A stretch of 64,000 nt of DNA, from contig CAMRHE010000322.1 in NCBI GenBank assembly GCA_947044405.1, forward strand, positions 1,116,001-1,180,000, given 5' to 3'. Source of the stretch: Leptodactylus fallax. Taxonomy: Eukaryota > Chordata > Amphibia > Anura > Leptodactylidae. Below the pieces are notes generated by a model that searched no databases, was not told where the DNA came from, and saw only the letters and a program-made list of their open reading frames with translations. Below are positions 37,145-48,026 of the stretch, piece by piece; position 1 is the first letter of the stretch, and the number at the start of each line of letters is the position of its first letter. The translations under genes and the position numbers were made by a program.

Positions 37145-38774
37145 CAGTGCCTTGCGAAAGTATTCGGCCCCCTTGAACTTTTCAACCTTTTGCCACATTT
37201 CAGGCTTCAAACATAAGGATATAAAATTTTAATTTTTTTGGTGAAGAATCAACAACAAGTGGGACACAATTGTGAAGTGGAATGAAATTTATTGGTTATT
37301 TTAAACTTTTGTAAAAAATAAAAAACTGAAAAGTGGGGCGTGCAATATTATTCGGCCCCTTTACTTTCAGTGCAGCAAACTCACTCCAGAAGTTCAGTGA
37401 GGATCTCTGAATGATCCAATGTTGTCCTAAATGACTGATGATGATAAATATAATCCACCTATGTGTAATCAAGTCTCCGTATAAATGCACCTGCTCTGTG
37501 ATAGTCTCAGGGTTCTGTTTAAAGCGCAGAGAGCATAATGAAGACCAAGGAACACACCAGGCAGGTCCGTGATACTGTTGTGGAGAAATTTAAAGCTGGA
37601 TTTGGCTACAAAAAGATTTCCCAAACTTTCAACATCCCAAGGAGCACTGTGCAAGCGATCATATTGAAATGGAAGGAGTATCAGACCACTGCAAATCTAT
37701 CAAGACCCGACCGTCCCTCTAAACTTTCATCTCAAACAAGGAGAAGACTGATCAGAGATGCAGCCAAGAGGCCCATGATCACTCTGGATGAACTGCAGAG
37801 ATCTACAGCTGAGGTGGGAGAGTCTGTCCATAGGACAACAATCAGTCGTACACTGCACAAATCTGGCCTTTATGGAAGAGTGGCAAGAAGAAAGCCATTT
37901 CTCAAAGATATCCATAAAAAGTCTCGTTTAAAGTTTGCCACAAGCCACCTGGGAGACACACCAAACATGTGGAAGAAGGTGCTCTGGTCAGATGAAACCA
38001 AAAGCGAACTTTTTGGCCACAATGCAAAACGATATGTTTGGTGTAAAAGCAACTCAGCTCATCACCCTGAACACACCATCCCCACTGTCAAACATGGTGG
38101 TGGCAGCATCATGGTTTGGGCCTGCTTTTCTTCAGCAGGGACAGGGAAGATGGTTAAAATTGATGGGAAGATGGATGGAGCCAAATACAGGACCATTCTG
38201 GAAGAAAACCTGTTGGAGTCTGCAAAAGATCTGAGACTGGGACGGAGATTTATCTTCCAACAAGACAATGATCATAAACATAAAGCAAAATCTACAATGG
38301 AATGGTTCACAAATAAACGTATCCAGGTGTTAGAATGGCCAAGTCAAAGTCCAGACCTGAATCCAATCGAGAATCTGTGGAAAGAGCTGAAAACTGCTGT
38401 TCACAAACGCTCTCCATCCAACCTTACTGAGCTCGAACTGTTTTCCAAGGAAGAATGGGCAAGAATTTCAGTCTCTCGATGTGCAAAACTGATAGAGACA
38501 TACCCCAAGCGACTTGCAGCTGTAATTGCAGCAAAAGGTGGCGCTACAAAGTATTAAGTTAAGGAGGCTGAATAATTTGGCACGCGCCCCTTTTCAGTTT
38601 TTTATTTTTTACAAAAGTTTAAAATATCCAATAAATTTTGTTCCACTTCACGATTGTGTTCCACTTGTTGATTCTTCACCAAAAAATTTAAATTTTATAT
38701 CCTTATGTTTGAAGCCTGAAATGTGGCAAAAGGTTGAAAAGATCAAGGGGGCCGAATACTTTCGCAAGGCACTG
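37145..38774 (+). mobile_element. Complete Tc1-like transposon C
   Basis: Both ends are present and mirrored: CAGTGCCTTGCGAAAGTATT at 37145 and its inverse ending GCAAGGCACTG at 38774, each flanked by TA (37143-37144 and 38775-38776). The inverted repeats extend about 225 bp, with an inner copy of the CGGCCCC/TGAATAATT-type motif next to the ORF. The single gene is open from start to stop. This is the only element in the window that looks structurally and coding-wise complete. A truncated, inverted relative sits at 48693-49575. Confidence 0.96.
37538..38557 (+). CDS. Tc1-like transposase C, intact 339-residue ORF
   Basis: Full-length DD34E transposase that would excise the element and reinsert it at TA sites in the nucleus. 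The N-terminal paired-like DNA-binding region spans about residues 1-110: GYKKISQTFNIPRSTVQAII is the first helix-turn-helix, a basic RPDRPSKLSSQTRRR linker follows, then a second helix-turn-helix. LYGRVARRKPF follows near 111. Catalytic residues are D152 (SDETKSELFG), D243 (FQQDNDHKH) and E278 ([10 protein letters not shown]), with exactly 34 residues between D243 and E278. The usual length for the family is about 340. The start follows the left inverted repeat, and the stop TAA lies just before the right one. Two deviations may matter: DNDHKHKA instead of the usual DNDPKHTA, and MVWACFSSA instead of MLWGCFSA. The reading frame is intact, but activity is unproven. Confidence 0.95.
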   Translation: MKTKEHTRQVRDTVVEKFKAGFGYKKISQTFNIPRSTVQAIILKWKEYQTTANLSRPDRPSKLSSQTRRRLIRDAAKRPMITLDELQRSTAEVGESVHRTTISRTLHKSGLYGRVARRKPFLKDIHKKSRLKFATSHLGDTPNMWKKVLWSDETKSELFGHNAKRYVWCKSNSAHHPEHTIPTVKHGGGSIMVWACFSSAGTGKMVKIDGKMDGAKYRTILEENLLESAKDLRLGRRFIFQQDNDHKHKAKSTMEWFTNKRIQVLEWPSQSPDLNPIENLWKELKTAVHKRSPSNLTELELFSKEEWARISVSRCAKLIETYPKRLAAVIAAKGGATKY

Positions 38775-38776
38775 TA

Positions 38777-39821
38777 TGACAAAGGAAGATCCAGCATTTT
38801 TGCTTCATAGGGAATACAAACAAGTATAGTACTGCCCCCATACAGTGACTTTAGGCCACTATCTACCGGATTACTCCAGCAGGGACTCCTCTGCTTTGAC
38901 TTCATTCTTTGCTACATATTATGTCCTGACACTGGATGCAATGTCCGGATGTGCGTTAGGACATAATGTGCAGCGCCCCGTGGAGGCAGAAGGTGAAATA
39001 TCAGCTACTGTATGCATCCACTTTGTAATAAATTATGTTTATCCACACAGGACAATCCATACCCTCATGACCAATAACGTCCTGCAGCATCTGAACTCCT
39101 CTAATTATTTTAATTAATTAGCAGAAAGGACAATACATCGCAAGTGACAAAAACTGAAAATAGTTAATCCTATCACATCATCAATATTACAGGAATACTC
39201 CCATCTCATTCCTATCACTGTGACTGAAGGTCCCAAGGCTTCTCAGTATCTGTTTTAATTCTTGGTGTAGAAGGGACCTATGACAATTGCCTCCCACAGG
39301 ATTAGTATGGATCACCTCAATACCTGTAAATAAAACACAATACCTCTGTGTATGTCCCTAATATGCTGAGGGGACCTATGGCCTGTCAAAATAGACTTAA
39401 AATGCTCTAATTCAAACATATAAGAATCTCATATTCTTTTCAATGTAAAACCTATTGCAAGGGCAATATTACATACATTGGGCATACCAATTGCATGTAC
39501 TTGGGTAGACTCTGAGAGGATATATGTTTTTTTGGGTTTTTTTTATACAAAGATTAAATATATTAGGTTTATAGGGAATTTTTCAGAATTATTAACAATG
39601 TCTTCATTGTGTGTTTGGGCACTCAACAATTGTTTTATGACTTTGTTGATAACCTGAATGAGGGAAATAAAATGAATATGATGTCTACTTTCACTTTTGG
39701 GGACAAAAAAAAATCTATTTTTTGGATGTGTCTGTAATTGTGAATAAGGGCCCCAGTATTACAAAAGGTTTTAGGAAGCCAAAAGCCACTAACTTGTTAT
39801 TGCACTTCAGGAGTTCACATC
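38777..39821. other. No recognised feature
   Basis: Single-copy-looking AT-rich sequence between two transposons. No motif found. Confidence 0.35.
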
Positions 39822-41092
39822 TGGAGATGAGCGAATTGAAGCTGACGAAGTGGAATTCGATCCGGATTTCAGGAAATATTTGATTTGCATCGAATCCGGA
39901 TTTCCTCATGCTTCGTGGTAACGAACCACACATCTCCGATCGGGGGTTTTAACCGCGGCATCCAAGGGGTTCCGCCATGCTACATGTCCCCCTCGGCACC
40001 CCCAGCGGCAAGATCGGGGGGTGACGACAGGGCCGGCGTCAGCCGGGCCTCATGGTAGTGGTCTTGGAAAGCCTGGTTCCTTGACTGCTATACACACTGC
40101 TACTGGAGAGGGGCCTGGCAATCACCGGACCCCTTTTCATTATATGCCAGGCCAGGGGAGTTGATTAAATATAAAAAAATACTGATGCTCATCTGTCCTG
40201 GGCTCAGTATCCAGCTCTTCCGGCCAGTGACTGAGGTCCTGCTCCCCAGGCCACACTGCTGGGGCCTGTGATTGGGTCCCAGCGGTCACGTGCAGCGCAC
40301 CGGCGTAATGACGTCATCGCGCCCCATGTGAGGCCCAATCACAGGCCCCATCACAGATGTCTGGGGAGCAGGACCTCAGTCGCAAGGAAGAAGAGGAGCA
40401 TGGAGGACACTGCAGATTACAGGGTACCCTGAAGAAGTAAGGTGAGTATAAGTGTTTGTTATTTTTAATCACTTCCCCTGGGCCTCTGAATATTATACTC
40501 TGGTGTCTGAGGAGACCTCAGAGTATAATAATAGCACCCCATAGGGGATTGAAACAGGAATGTTCTGATCGCTGCTTCAATAGGTATACAGTGCAATACA
40601 CGTGTATTGCAGTGTATAGGAGGCTGTCAGCCCGTGCAGACACATAGGCTGACAGTCTCCATTCAAGGCAGGATCAACCAGGTATGCGGAAGGACAGCGA
40701 TGGGGCAGACCCGGGGTCACTGGTCAGACTCCGGGCTGCCAAATAGGAGCAGCGGCACCCCCTGAAAATGTCGTGGGGGGGGCGATTGGGACCCCAATAT
40801 ATTATAAAACCCCTGAGATGCTGCGGTCATGTTTGACCACAGCATCTCAGGGGTTAACACCCGCGATCGGAGCTCAGCTCTGACCGGGGGTGTTAGAGGA
40901 CAGTGTCAGCTGTGACACACGGCTGACAACCACAAAGCAAGGTGCGCACACAGTTTTTGTGTGCACACCAAGCTTCCGCCGTACTATTAGGGCGGATGCT
41001 TGGAAGGGGTTAACGTGATTCCTTGCAAATTAATTTGGATGGAATCGAAAAGTTACGGAAAATTCAGTGAATTGGCTGAATCTATTCATCTC
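39822..41092. mobile_element. GAGATGAG-type MITE containing the palindromic module
   Basis: The left end GGAGATGAGCGAATTGAAGC and right end ATTCATCTCTA are related to the element at 17866-18525. The left 100 bp (GACGAAGTGGAATTCGATC and GGATTTCCTCATGCTTCG) match, inverted, the right arm of that element. Between them lies a GC-rich interior and, at 40180-40530, the palindromic module with CACGTG, ATGACGTCAT, AGGTGAGTAT and the stem ATTATACTCTGGTGTCTG. The right terminus is diverged, so its exact end is approximate. Confidence 0.6.
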
Positions 41093-41152
41093 TATTCACA
41101 TCCTTATCACGTAAAACAAGCCACCTCCTATGGACAACTTGTCCATCTCAGG

Positions 41153-41370
41153 CTAGGTTCACACTAGCGTTCGAACTACAATCGGCGTTTCCGTCCCTGA
41201 ATCCACTTGAAAAATGCGGAGAGAAAAGTCCTGCAAGCAGGACTTCTCTCTCAGCATTTTTCGGGCGGAAGCCTGGCAGACCCCATTATAATCTAAGGGG
41301 TCCATGGGTAACCGCTTTTTAAGCAGATTAGACCCGAGGAACAGAAAGCCGAACACTAGTGTGAACCTAG
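41153..41370. mobile_element. CTAGGTTCACACTAG-type MITE
   Basis: A 218-bp unit with ends CTAGGTTCACACTAGCGTTC and, inverted, GAACACTAGTGTGAACCTAG. No ORF. A target duplication was not determined. Confidence 0.75.
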
Positions 41371-41498
41371 TGTTAAGAGGACTATTAATGACAATGGCAA
41401 TTTTTGCGCAACCAAATGAGTTGAGACAGAGACCACTTCAGAGAGGATATCCACGTGACACATGAGGCATTAGAGAGAGCATCAGCCTTGAACTACAT

Positions 41499-42039
41499 CA
41501 GCGATGGCGAACCTTTAAGAGACCGAGTGCAATAAATTAGTAGGTTTTGGGTTGCAGTTTGGGCAAAGTGCCAACACAACAAGTTAACCTTAATACTGAG
41601 GTTTTATTTGGGAAAAAAACAACTCATACATTAACATCTTTTGTCTTAAAAGAAAAACACAGTGCCCCCCCACACAGTATTATATACTCCACAGTGGGCC
41701 CCCACACAGTATTATATGCTCCACAGTGGGCCCCCACATAGCATAATATGCTACTTACCTTACCTCCCACAAAGAGCAGTCGGGGGACCTCCTTCTTCCA
41801 CCACAGTGCAGGCGCTGATGAATGACGTCATCACGCCTGCGCCAGGGCAGAGGTCATAGTCTTCTGTCAGTGTAAGCGGACCCGCGGCCTACACTGACAG
41901 CTTTCAGTTATTTTACAATTGAAAGAAGCACTTGCTCACTGTGCGATTGGGAAGTCTGGATGGAGCGACGGCGCATGTGTCAACAGAGAGGGCTCTGCGT
42001 GCCCCCTCTGGCACGCATGCCATAGGTTCACCACCACAG
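41499..42039. mobile_element. Non-autonomous hAT element with GGTGGCGAACC-type ends
   Basis: Ends CAGCGATGGCGAACC and, inverted, GGTTCACCACCACAG, flanked by AACTACAT (41491-41498) and AACTAGAT (42040-42047), seven of eight bases matching. Inside are two or three CACAGTATTATATGCTCCACAGTGGGCCC-type tandem units (41660-41750; quoted in part), ATGACGTCATCACGCC, and TGACAGCTTTCAG mirrored sequence. No transposase. Confidence 0.85.
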
Positions 42040-42047
42040 AACTAGAT

Positions 42048-42874
42048 GATATAGTTAGTAAGGTTGAAAAAAGACTTATGTCCACCAAGATCAATCAAGA
42101 GGTGGGAAAGAGCATGACTGAAGGAACAAGTGAAAGAAATAAGTATTATTTATATTTCTATAAGCATCAATACTATTTTGCTGTAAAAAGGACCAGCTTC
42201 TGGATAGGCTATTCCACAGATTCTTTTACAGTGAAGAAGCCTTGTCACTTCTGGAGAGTAAACCTTTTTTTTCCAGATGGAGTGATTGTCGCCTTGTCCT
42301 TTTTACATGGCATAACTTCTCTCCATATTTCTTGTATGGGTCATTTATATAGGTTTATCATATCTCCCCTTAGACGTCTCTTCTTATGATTACACAAATG
42401 TAACTCCTTTAATCTCTCCTCATAACTCCATGTTCCTTATCAGCTCTGCAGCCCTCCTTTGTACAATTAGGACATCCTTTTTATGGATTGGTGTCCAGAA
42501 CTGAACTGCATATTCCAGATGAGACCACAACAATTATTTATAAAGTGGTAATATTACATCCCTGTCCTGTGAGTCCATCTTACTGGCCTTAGAAGCATCT
42601 GATTGACATTGCATGCTATTATTCAATCTATGATCTACAAGTACATCCACCGGTACCTCTTTCAGCTTTACTACTAGGACATATGATGCATGCAGATTAT
42701 CTTTACCAAGATGCATCAATTTTCCTTTATACACTTTGAACCTCATTTGCCAAGTGGATGCCCAAACACTCAGTCTGTCCAAGTCAGATGGTAACCTATA
42801 CACATCCTTCTGTACTACATAGCTTGGTGTCATCTGAAAAATAGAGACAATGTTATTAATCCCATCTTCTACAT
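42048..42874 (-). pseudogene. CR1-like LINE reverse transcriptase C-terminal fragment
   Basis: Minus-strand reading gives LDRLSVWASTWQMRFKVYKG, KLMHLGKDN, VILPLYK, a stop, WSHLEYAVQFWTPIHKKD, VQRRAAELIRN and, after a frameshift, EERLKELHL and KRRLRGDMINLYK. This order is typical of the thumb and C-terminal region of CR1-type LINE reverse transcriptases. Several stops and shifts show long decay. The catalytic domain is missing. Confidence 0.7.
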
Positions 42875-43861
42875 CAGGGGTAGGCAACCTTTTTTGTTCG
42901 GCGTGCCGATTTTAATTAAAAAATCAAAGATGAGGTACTCGGAGTGCCAGTCAATAATTGTAAGTCTGACGACCCCTAAACTAAAGTCTTATACCACAAA
43001 CCATAACACAGAAGTGCTGCCACCAGATGCTTTAGGACGCATGCTCTTACTGCTATTTCCTGGGATGCTCCTGTACTTTCTGATTAGAAGCAATGAAAGT
43101 ACATGTGCAGCCCCCAATAAGTGGTAAATGTATGTGTCCAGGAGTACTGTAAGGCGGCATCCATATGGTGGAAACACACTATGTATCTGGATGGTTTTAG
43201 GCCACTGGAACTTTTACTTCAATGTAAAACTGCGTTCACTTGGCGCATTTTTGCACAAAAAAAAATGCCTGTGTTTTCTGTGCAAAAACACATCCTTAAT
43301 GCAGAAAACACATCATTATACAGAATAATGTCATATATTATTATGTCCTATAGTGGTCCCTGCACACGGTATTAGGTCCCATACCGGTCCCTGCACACAG
43401 TATTATGTCCTATAGTGGTCCCTGCACACGGTATTATGTTCCATAGCTCTTTTCAGACCCGCGAGTATAATAAGTGCAGGACCAAGAGAAGTGACAAACA
43501 TAAAAAAACAACTACTCACCTTTTTCTGAGCTCCGCTGCTCTTTGCTCTCTTCGGCGCTTCTGCCTGTAGTCAACGACCGCTGATTGGCTCTCTGGGGTC
43601 ACGTCGCATCATTATGCGTAATGACGTCAGATGCAGACGTGACCTCTGAGGCCCTGTCAACTGTCAGAAGCGCCTGAAGATCGCACAGCCGCCGCGTAGC
43701 ACAGGGAACAAGGTGAGTATCATTGTTTTTTATGTTTCATCACTTCTCCTAAGTCTCTGCTTATTATACACAGTATAATAATAGCAGTTTCGTTTCGGCC
43801 ATGTTTGGTCCGATCGAAGCTGCTGGGCGAGGACTCCGAGGCCGTGCCAGGAAAATAAACC
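42875..43861. mobile_element. hAT element related to 31523-32102, right end lost
   Basis: Starts CAGGGGTAGGCAACC followed by CGGCGTGCCGATTTTAATT, as in the element at 31523. It then holds unrelated sequence (42965-43320), three 31-bp units of the GCACACGGTATTATG array (43335-43446), and the palindromic module (43445-43800) with ATGACGTCAGATG and AAGGTGAGTATC. It stops at GCCGTGCCAGGAAAATAAAC, which in the relative is about 55 bp from the terminus, and a T-run follows. No right terminal repeat or target duplication. Confidence 0.7.
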
Positions 43862-44409
43862 TTTTTTTTTTTTTTTTTTTTACAGATAGACCACATAGAG
43901 ATTGAGACCACATAAAATTTTTCTACCCTTTTGCAGAATTGTGTGAGCAACAAAATCTGATGAAAGCGGTATTTGTCTAAAGTTTATTGACCACCAGAGC
44001 AGCCAGGGACTGGTCCTGGTCATCTGAAAAGTTTGCATCTGCTTCACACATCTATATGATCACAACAGTGTGAAAACATACATTTTTTTTTTTTACCTAT
44101 TCAAGTCTTTCCCCTGCCTTCATCAGACAGACATTCTTCTGTGAATGGGGGAAGGTTTTATGAACACTGGACAGGTTTGCAGTATGGTAGATGCATAGGG
44201 AGAGTGAAGGAGACAAGCAACATATGTTTCTCTCCCTAAAGATGTGAATGCTTGATCATTAGCATCATGAAGGGTCCTTTTTTCCATAGAATATGAATGA
44301 TGACACAAACGCTTTTTCTCCACTCATGGTTGTGTTTTCTCTTTTTAAATCATAATGATAACCAAAAACATCAAAAGGACCCTGTTCAAAATTTCACATA
44401 CCCCAGTTC
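43862..44409. other. T-run, then non-coding part of Tc1 transposon D
   Basis: 43862-44269 has no identifiable feature apart from T-runs. From about 44270 the sequence (ATAATGATAACCAAAAACATC, GACCCTGTTCAAAATTTCAC) resembles the untranslated region beside a Tc1 transposase gene. The terminal repeat end was not located. Confidence 0.45.
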
Positions 44410-45218
44410 TTAATACCGTGTATTGCCCCCTCTAACATCAATGACAGCTTGAAGTCTTTTGTGGTAGTTGAGAATCAGGCTCTTTATTTTCTCAGATGGT
44501 AAAACCGCCCATTCTTCTTGGCAAAAAGTCTCCAGTTCCTGTAAATTCCTGGGCTGTCTTGCATGTACTACGCACTTGAGATCTCCCCAGAGTGGCTCAA
44601 TGATATTGAAGTCAGGAGACTGAGATGGCCACTCCAGAACCTTCACTTTCTTATGCTTTAGCCAATGACAGTTCGACTTGGCCTTGTGTTTTGGATCGTT
44701 GTCATGTTGGAACATCCAAGTACGTCCCATGCGCAGCTTCCTGGATGATGAGTACAAATTTGCCTCCAGTATTTGCTGATAATGTGCTGCGTTCATCTTT
44801 CCTTCAACTTTGACCAAGTTTCCTGTGCCTTTGAAGCTCACACATCCCCACATCATCAGTGATCCACCTCCGTGCTTTACAGTAGGAATGGTGTTCCTTT
44901 CAACATAGGCCTTGTTGACACCTCTCCAAATGTAACGTTTATGGTTGTGGCCAAAAAGTTCGATTTTTGTCTCATCACTTCAAATTACCTTGTTCCAGAA
45001 GTTTTGAGGCTTGTCTCTGTGCTGTCTGGCATATTGAAGGCGAGATTCTTTGTGGCATTTGTGCAGTAATGGCTTTCTTCTGTCAACTCGACCATGCAGC
45101 ACATTTTTCTTCAAGTGCCTCTTTATTGTGCATCTTGAAACAGCCATATTTTTCAGAGAGTCCTGTATTTCAGCTGATGTTATGTGTGGATTTTTCTTTG
45201 CATCCCGAACAAAAAAGG
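44410..45218 (-). pseudogene. Tc1 transposase D, N-terminus replaced by Gypsy pol
   Basis: The readable part begins RDAKKNPHITSAEIQDSL (second helix-turn-helix) and continues through HGRVDRRKPLLHKCHKESRL. It stays in one frame to the stop at 44410. One TGA (44980-44982) stands where Trp normally precedes SDETKIELFG. All three catalytic residues are visible: [15 protein letters not shown] and PDFNIIEPLW. The first 60 or so residues are missing. At 45218 the frame passes directly into Gypsy RNase H sequence, producing an open chimeric stretch at 44980-45390. This family differs from Tc1 copies A, B, C and E. Confidence 0.85.
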
Positions 45219-47172
45219 CCACAGGTTGCAAACACGTAAAATTTTCAGAGCCCTGAGACAACACAGCACCAACCCCCACTTCAGAGGCATCAACCTCAAT
45301 AATACAGTCATATGAAAAAGTTTGGGCACCCCTATTAATCTTAATCATTTTTAGTTCTAAATATTTGGGTGTTTGCAACAGCCATTTCAATTTGATATAT
45401 CTAATAACTGATGGACACAGTAATATTTCAGGATTGAAATGAGGTTTATTGTACTAACAGAAAATGTGCAATATGCATTAAACCAAAATTTGACCGGTGC
45501 AAAAGTATGGGCACCTCAACAGAAAAGTGACATTAATATTTAGTAGATCCTCCTTTTGCAAAAATAACAGCCTCTAGTCGCTTCCTGTAGCTTTTAATCA
45601 GTTCCTGGATCCTGGATGACTGTAAATGGGCGATCATAGTCTGGTGGTACTAATACAGGAGCCTCAACAAAACATTTCTTGAGATGTACAAAAGCCTGTT
45701 CCGCTTCCGGAGTCCATTTGGTCACATTGGCACCTTTCTTTGTGAGATCCGTCAATGGCTTCACTATAGAAGAGAAATTCTTAATAAATTTTCGATAATA
45801 GTTGGAGAAACCCAAGAAACGTTGCAGGGCTTTAAGGTTGGAGGGGCGTTCCCAGTTATTAATAGCCATGACTTTTAGTGGATCCATACAAAAAGAATCT
45901 GGAGTAATAATGTAACCGAGGAAGGTGACCCTTTGGACTCCGAACAGGCATTTGGACAGTTTGGCAAAGAGACAGTTTTGAAGTAACAGTAGCAAAACAT
46001 TCCTAACATGCTCAATATGTGTGGCCCAATCAGGAGAGAACACTAGAATATCATCCAGGTAGACAACCACATAACGACCAAGCAAGTCTCTAAAGATATC
46101 GTTAACAAAATGTTGAAATGCATTACACAACCCGAAAGGCATTAGCAAATACTCAAAGTGACCTTCCGGGGTGTTGAACGCAGTTTTCCATTCATCTTCT
46201 TCTCTAATCCGGATCAGATTGTATGCCCCACGGAGGTCATTTTTAGAAAACCAGCGGGCACCCACAATCTGATTGAAAAGATCAGGGATCAGAGGAAGAG
46301 GGTACTGATTTTTAACCGTAATTTTATTTAATTCTCGGTAGTCAATGCATGGTCGCAGTCCGCCATCTTTCTTTTTAACAAAAAAGAACCCAGCCCCCAT
46401 GGGAGACTGAGATGGACGGATGTGACCTTTAAGAAGACTATCCTGAGTGTAATGCCGCATAGCCTCATGTTCAGGAGCAGAAAGATTGAAGATCCTTCCC
46501 TTAGGGTATTTGGAGTCGGGAAGGAGTTCAATCGCACAATCGTAAGGTCTATGCGGAGGTAAAACTTCAGCAGGTTTAGCATCAAAAACATCATGAAAAT
46601 CAGATAGAAATTCAGGAAGAAGCGTCTCCTCACTGAGACAATCGGAGGCATGCAAAGCAATACAATGGGAGGAGCACTGATTCCCCCATTTCACTAACTC
46701 TTTTTTGGGCCAATCAAAGGTAGGGTTATGGAGGTCTAGCCAGGGAAGCCCTAAAATAATATCAGACGAGAGATCCTCCATAACAAAAAAAACTCATGAG
46801 CTCCGTATGTATTGAGCCCACTTGCAAAGAGAGTAAGGGGGTTTTAAAACAGACTTTACCCCTGGCCAGTGGAGTAAAATCCGCCCCAGTAACCAACAGA
46901 GGAGTATCTAATGTTACAAGTTCAATACGTAAAGCAGAAACAAACGAAAATTTAACAAAGTTAGTGGCAGCCCCAGAATCTACTAGGGCCTGCCCAGAAA
47001 CAGATCTGCCCCCAAAGGACAGAGATACAGGTAACATCAATTTGTGAGATTTTTCGGAAGATACCTGACTGCCTGAGTGGTTCTTACGAATACCACTCAG
47101 GCCCTGGAGTTTTCCGCTGGTGTAAGTGGTTTGATGGAACAGTCTCGGATGAGATGACTCGGTTTGCCGCAA
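45217..47172 (-). pseudogene. Gypsy protease / reverse transcriptase / partial RNase H
   Basis: The protease region (47172-46762) contains the active-site motif GQALVDSGAATNFV. The next open frame (46781-45594, 395 codons) has LGLPWLDLHNP, KKKDGGLRPCIDYRELNKIT, FSKNDLRGAYNLI, LMPFGLCNAFQHFVNDIF and the catalytic YLDDILVFS (about residues 241-249). It continues to the connection domain LGFSNYYRKFIKNFSSI. A short Tc1 derivative at 45305-45622 splits the start of RNase H. Beyond it the same reading resumes with IIEVDASEVGVGAVLSQG and ends at 45218. FSKNDL (usually FSKLDL) and FGLCNA (usually FGLCNAPA) are deviations. In life this polyprotein copies element RNA into DNA in virus-like particles. 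Confidence 0.9.
45305..45622. mobile_element. Internally deleted Tc1 derivative inside Gypsy pol
   Basis: A 318-bp insertion starts CAGTCATATGAAAAAGTTTG and ends GGATGACTG, flanked by TA at 45303-45304 and 45623-45624. It retains one full inverted repeat and the last residues of a Tc1 transposase on the minus strand (QELIKSYRKRLEAVIFAKGG). Almost all of the opposite inverted repeat except about 8 bp is deleted. Removing it with one TA restores the Gypsy frame DYDRPFIIEVDAS. The family differs from the other Tc1 copies here. Confidence 0.88.
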
Positions 47173-47971
47173 TACAGGCAGAGATGATTCCGGAGACGAT
47201 ATTCTCGTCTAGCCTTGGTATCCAGTGCTCCCAACTGCATAGGCTCATCTCCAGGGGTGACAGAAGGAGAAACAGATTTTTTAACAGAAAGAGAGGGATA
47301 GACAGAAGACTTAGTGGGACCAATCCCCACCCTCTCTTTACGTCTGTCCTGGAGTCTCCTGCCAATGTGGACGGCTAAGGTCATGGCCTTTTCTAAGGTA
47401 GGGGGATCAGGGTGACCTACCCAGACATCCTTCACTGAATCATTCAGGCCCTGTTTAAAAGAGCTTTCAAAGCGGAATCGCACCAACCTGCTGTTATACT
47501 CAACTTTGGAAACTCAGAGCAATAAGTTTCAGCGGATAGTTCACCTTGCCAGAGGGTAAGAAGTTGGGACTCGGCAAGTCCAATTTGATCAGGCTCAGCA
47601 TAAATGGCCCCCAAAGACTTAAAAAAAATTTCCAGATCTGTCCACTCCTCTACCTCAGGGGGGAGTTTAAGGGCCCAAGTCTGTGGATCCCCCTGTAAGA
47701 GAGAAATGACCACCCCCACCATCTACTGCAACGCATGAGGGTTGACCCGAAAATACAACAGACATGATTCCCTGAACGTCTCAAATTTACCTTGGTCCCC
47801 TGAAAACCTATCCGGGAGTAACATTTTAACCCTGGGAAGGGAAATGACAGTAGGTGGTGTAGCAGCGGCCTCAGCTTGATTCTGGGTGAGAGTGTGTACC
47901 TGATTGGCCAGCTCAGACACCAAACCTGCCAAACCCTCCATTCGAGTCACAAGGTCCTGAATAGAAGCCAT
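47097..47971 (-). pseudogene. Gypsy gag, with stop and frameshift
   Basis: Starts ATG at 47971 (MASIQDLVTRMEGLAGLVSE), immediately downstream of the LTR and leader. A predicted coiled region is followed by the capsid: LLPDRFSGDQGKFETF, a TAG at 47723-47725, then VVISLLQGDPQTWALKLPP in the same frame. A frameshift near 47490 leads to FKQGLNDSVKDVWVG and the CCHC zinc knuckle CLYCGKPSHLIRDC. The nucleocapsid then overlaps the protease frame. Gag would package element RNA. Two lesions make it non-functional. Confidence 0.87.
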
Positions 47972-48026
47972 GCCAGTAATGAGTAGAAGGGTTAAAGTTT
48001 TTTTTTTTTTTTATGGCCTGCTATTC

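Noticed and set aside
41919..42389. 156-codon plus-strand frame
   Set aside because: It straddles the right end of a hAT element and antisense CR1-like sequence. It has no recognisable domain.
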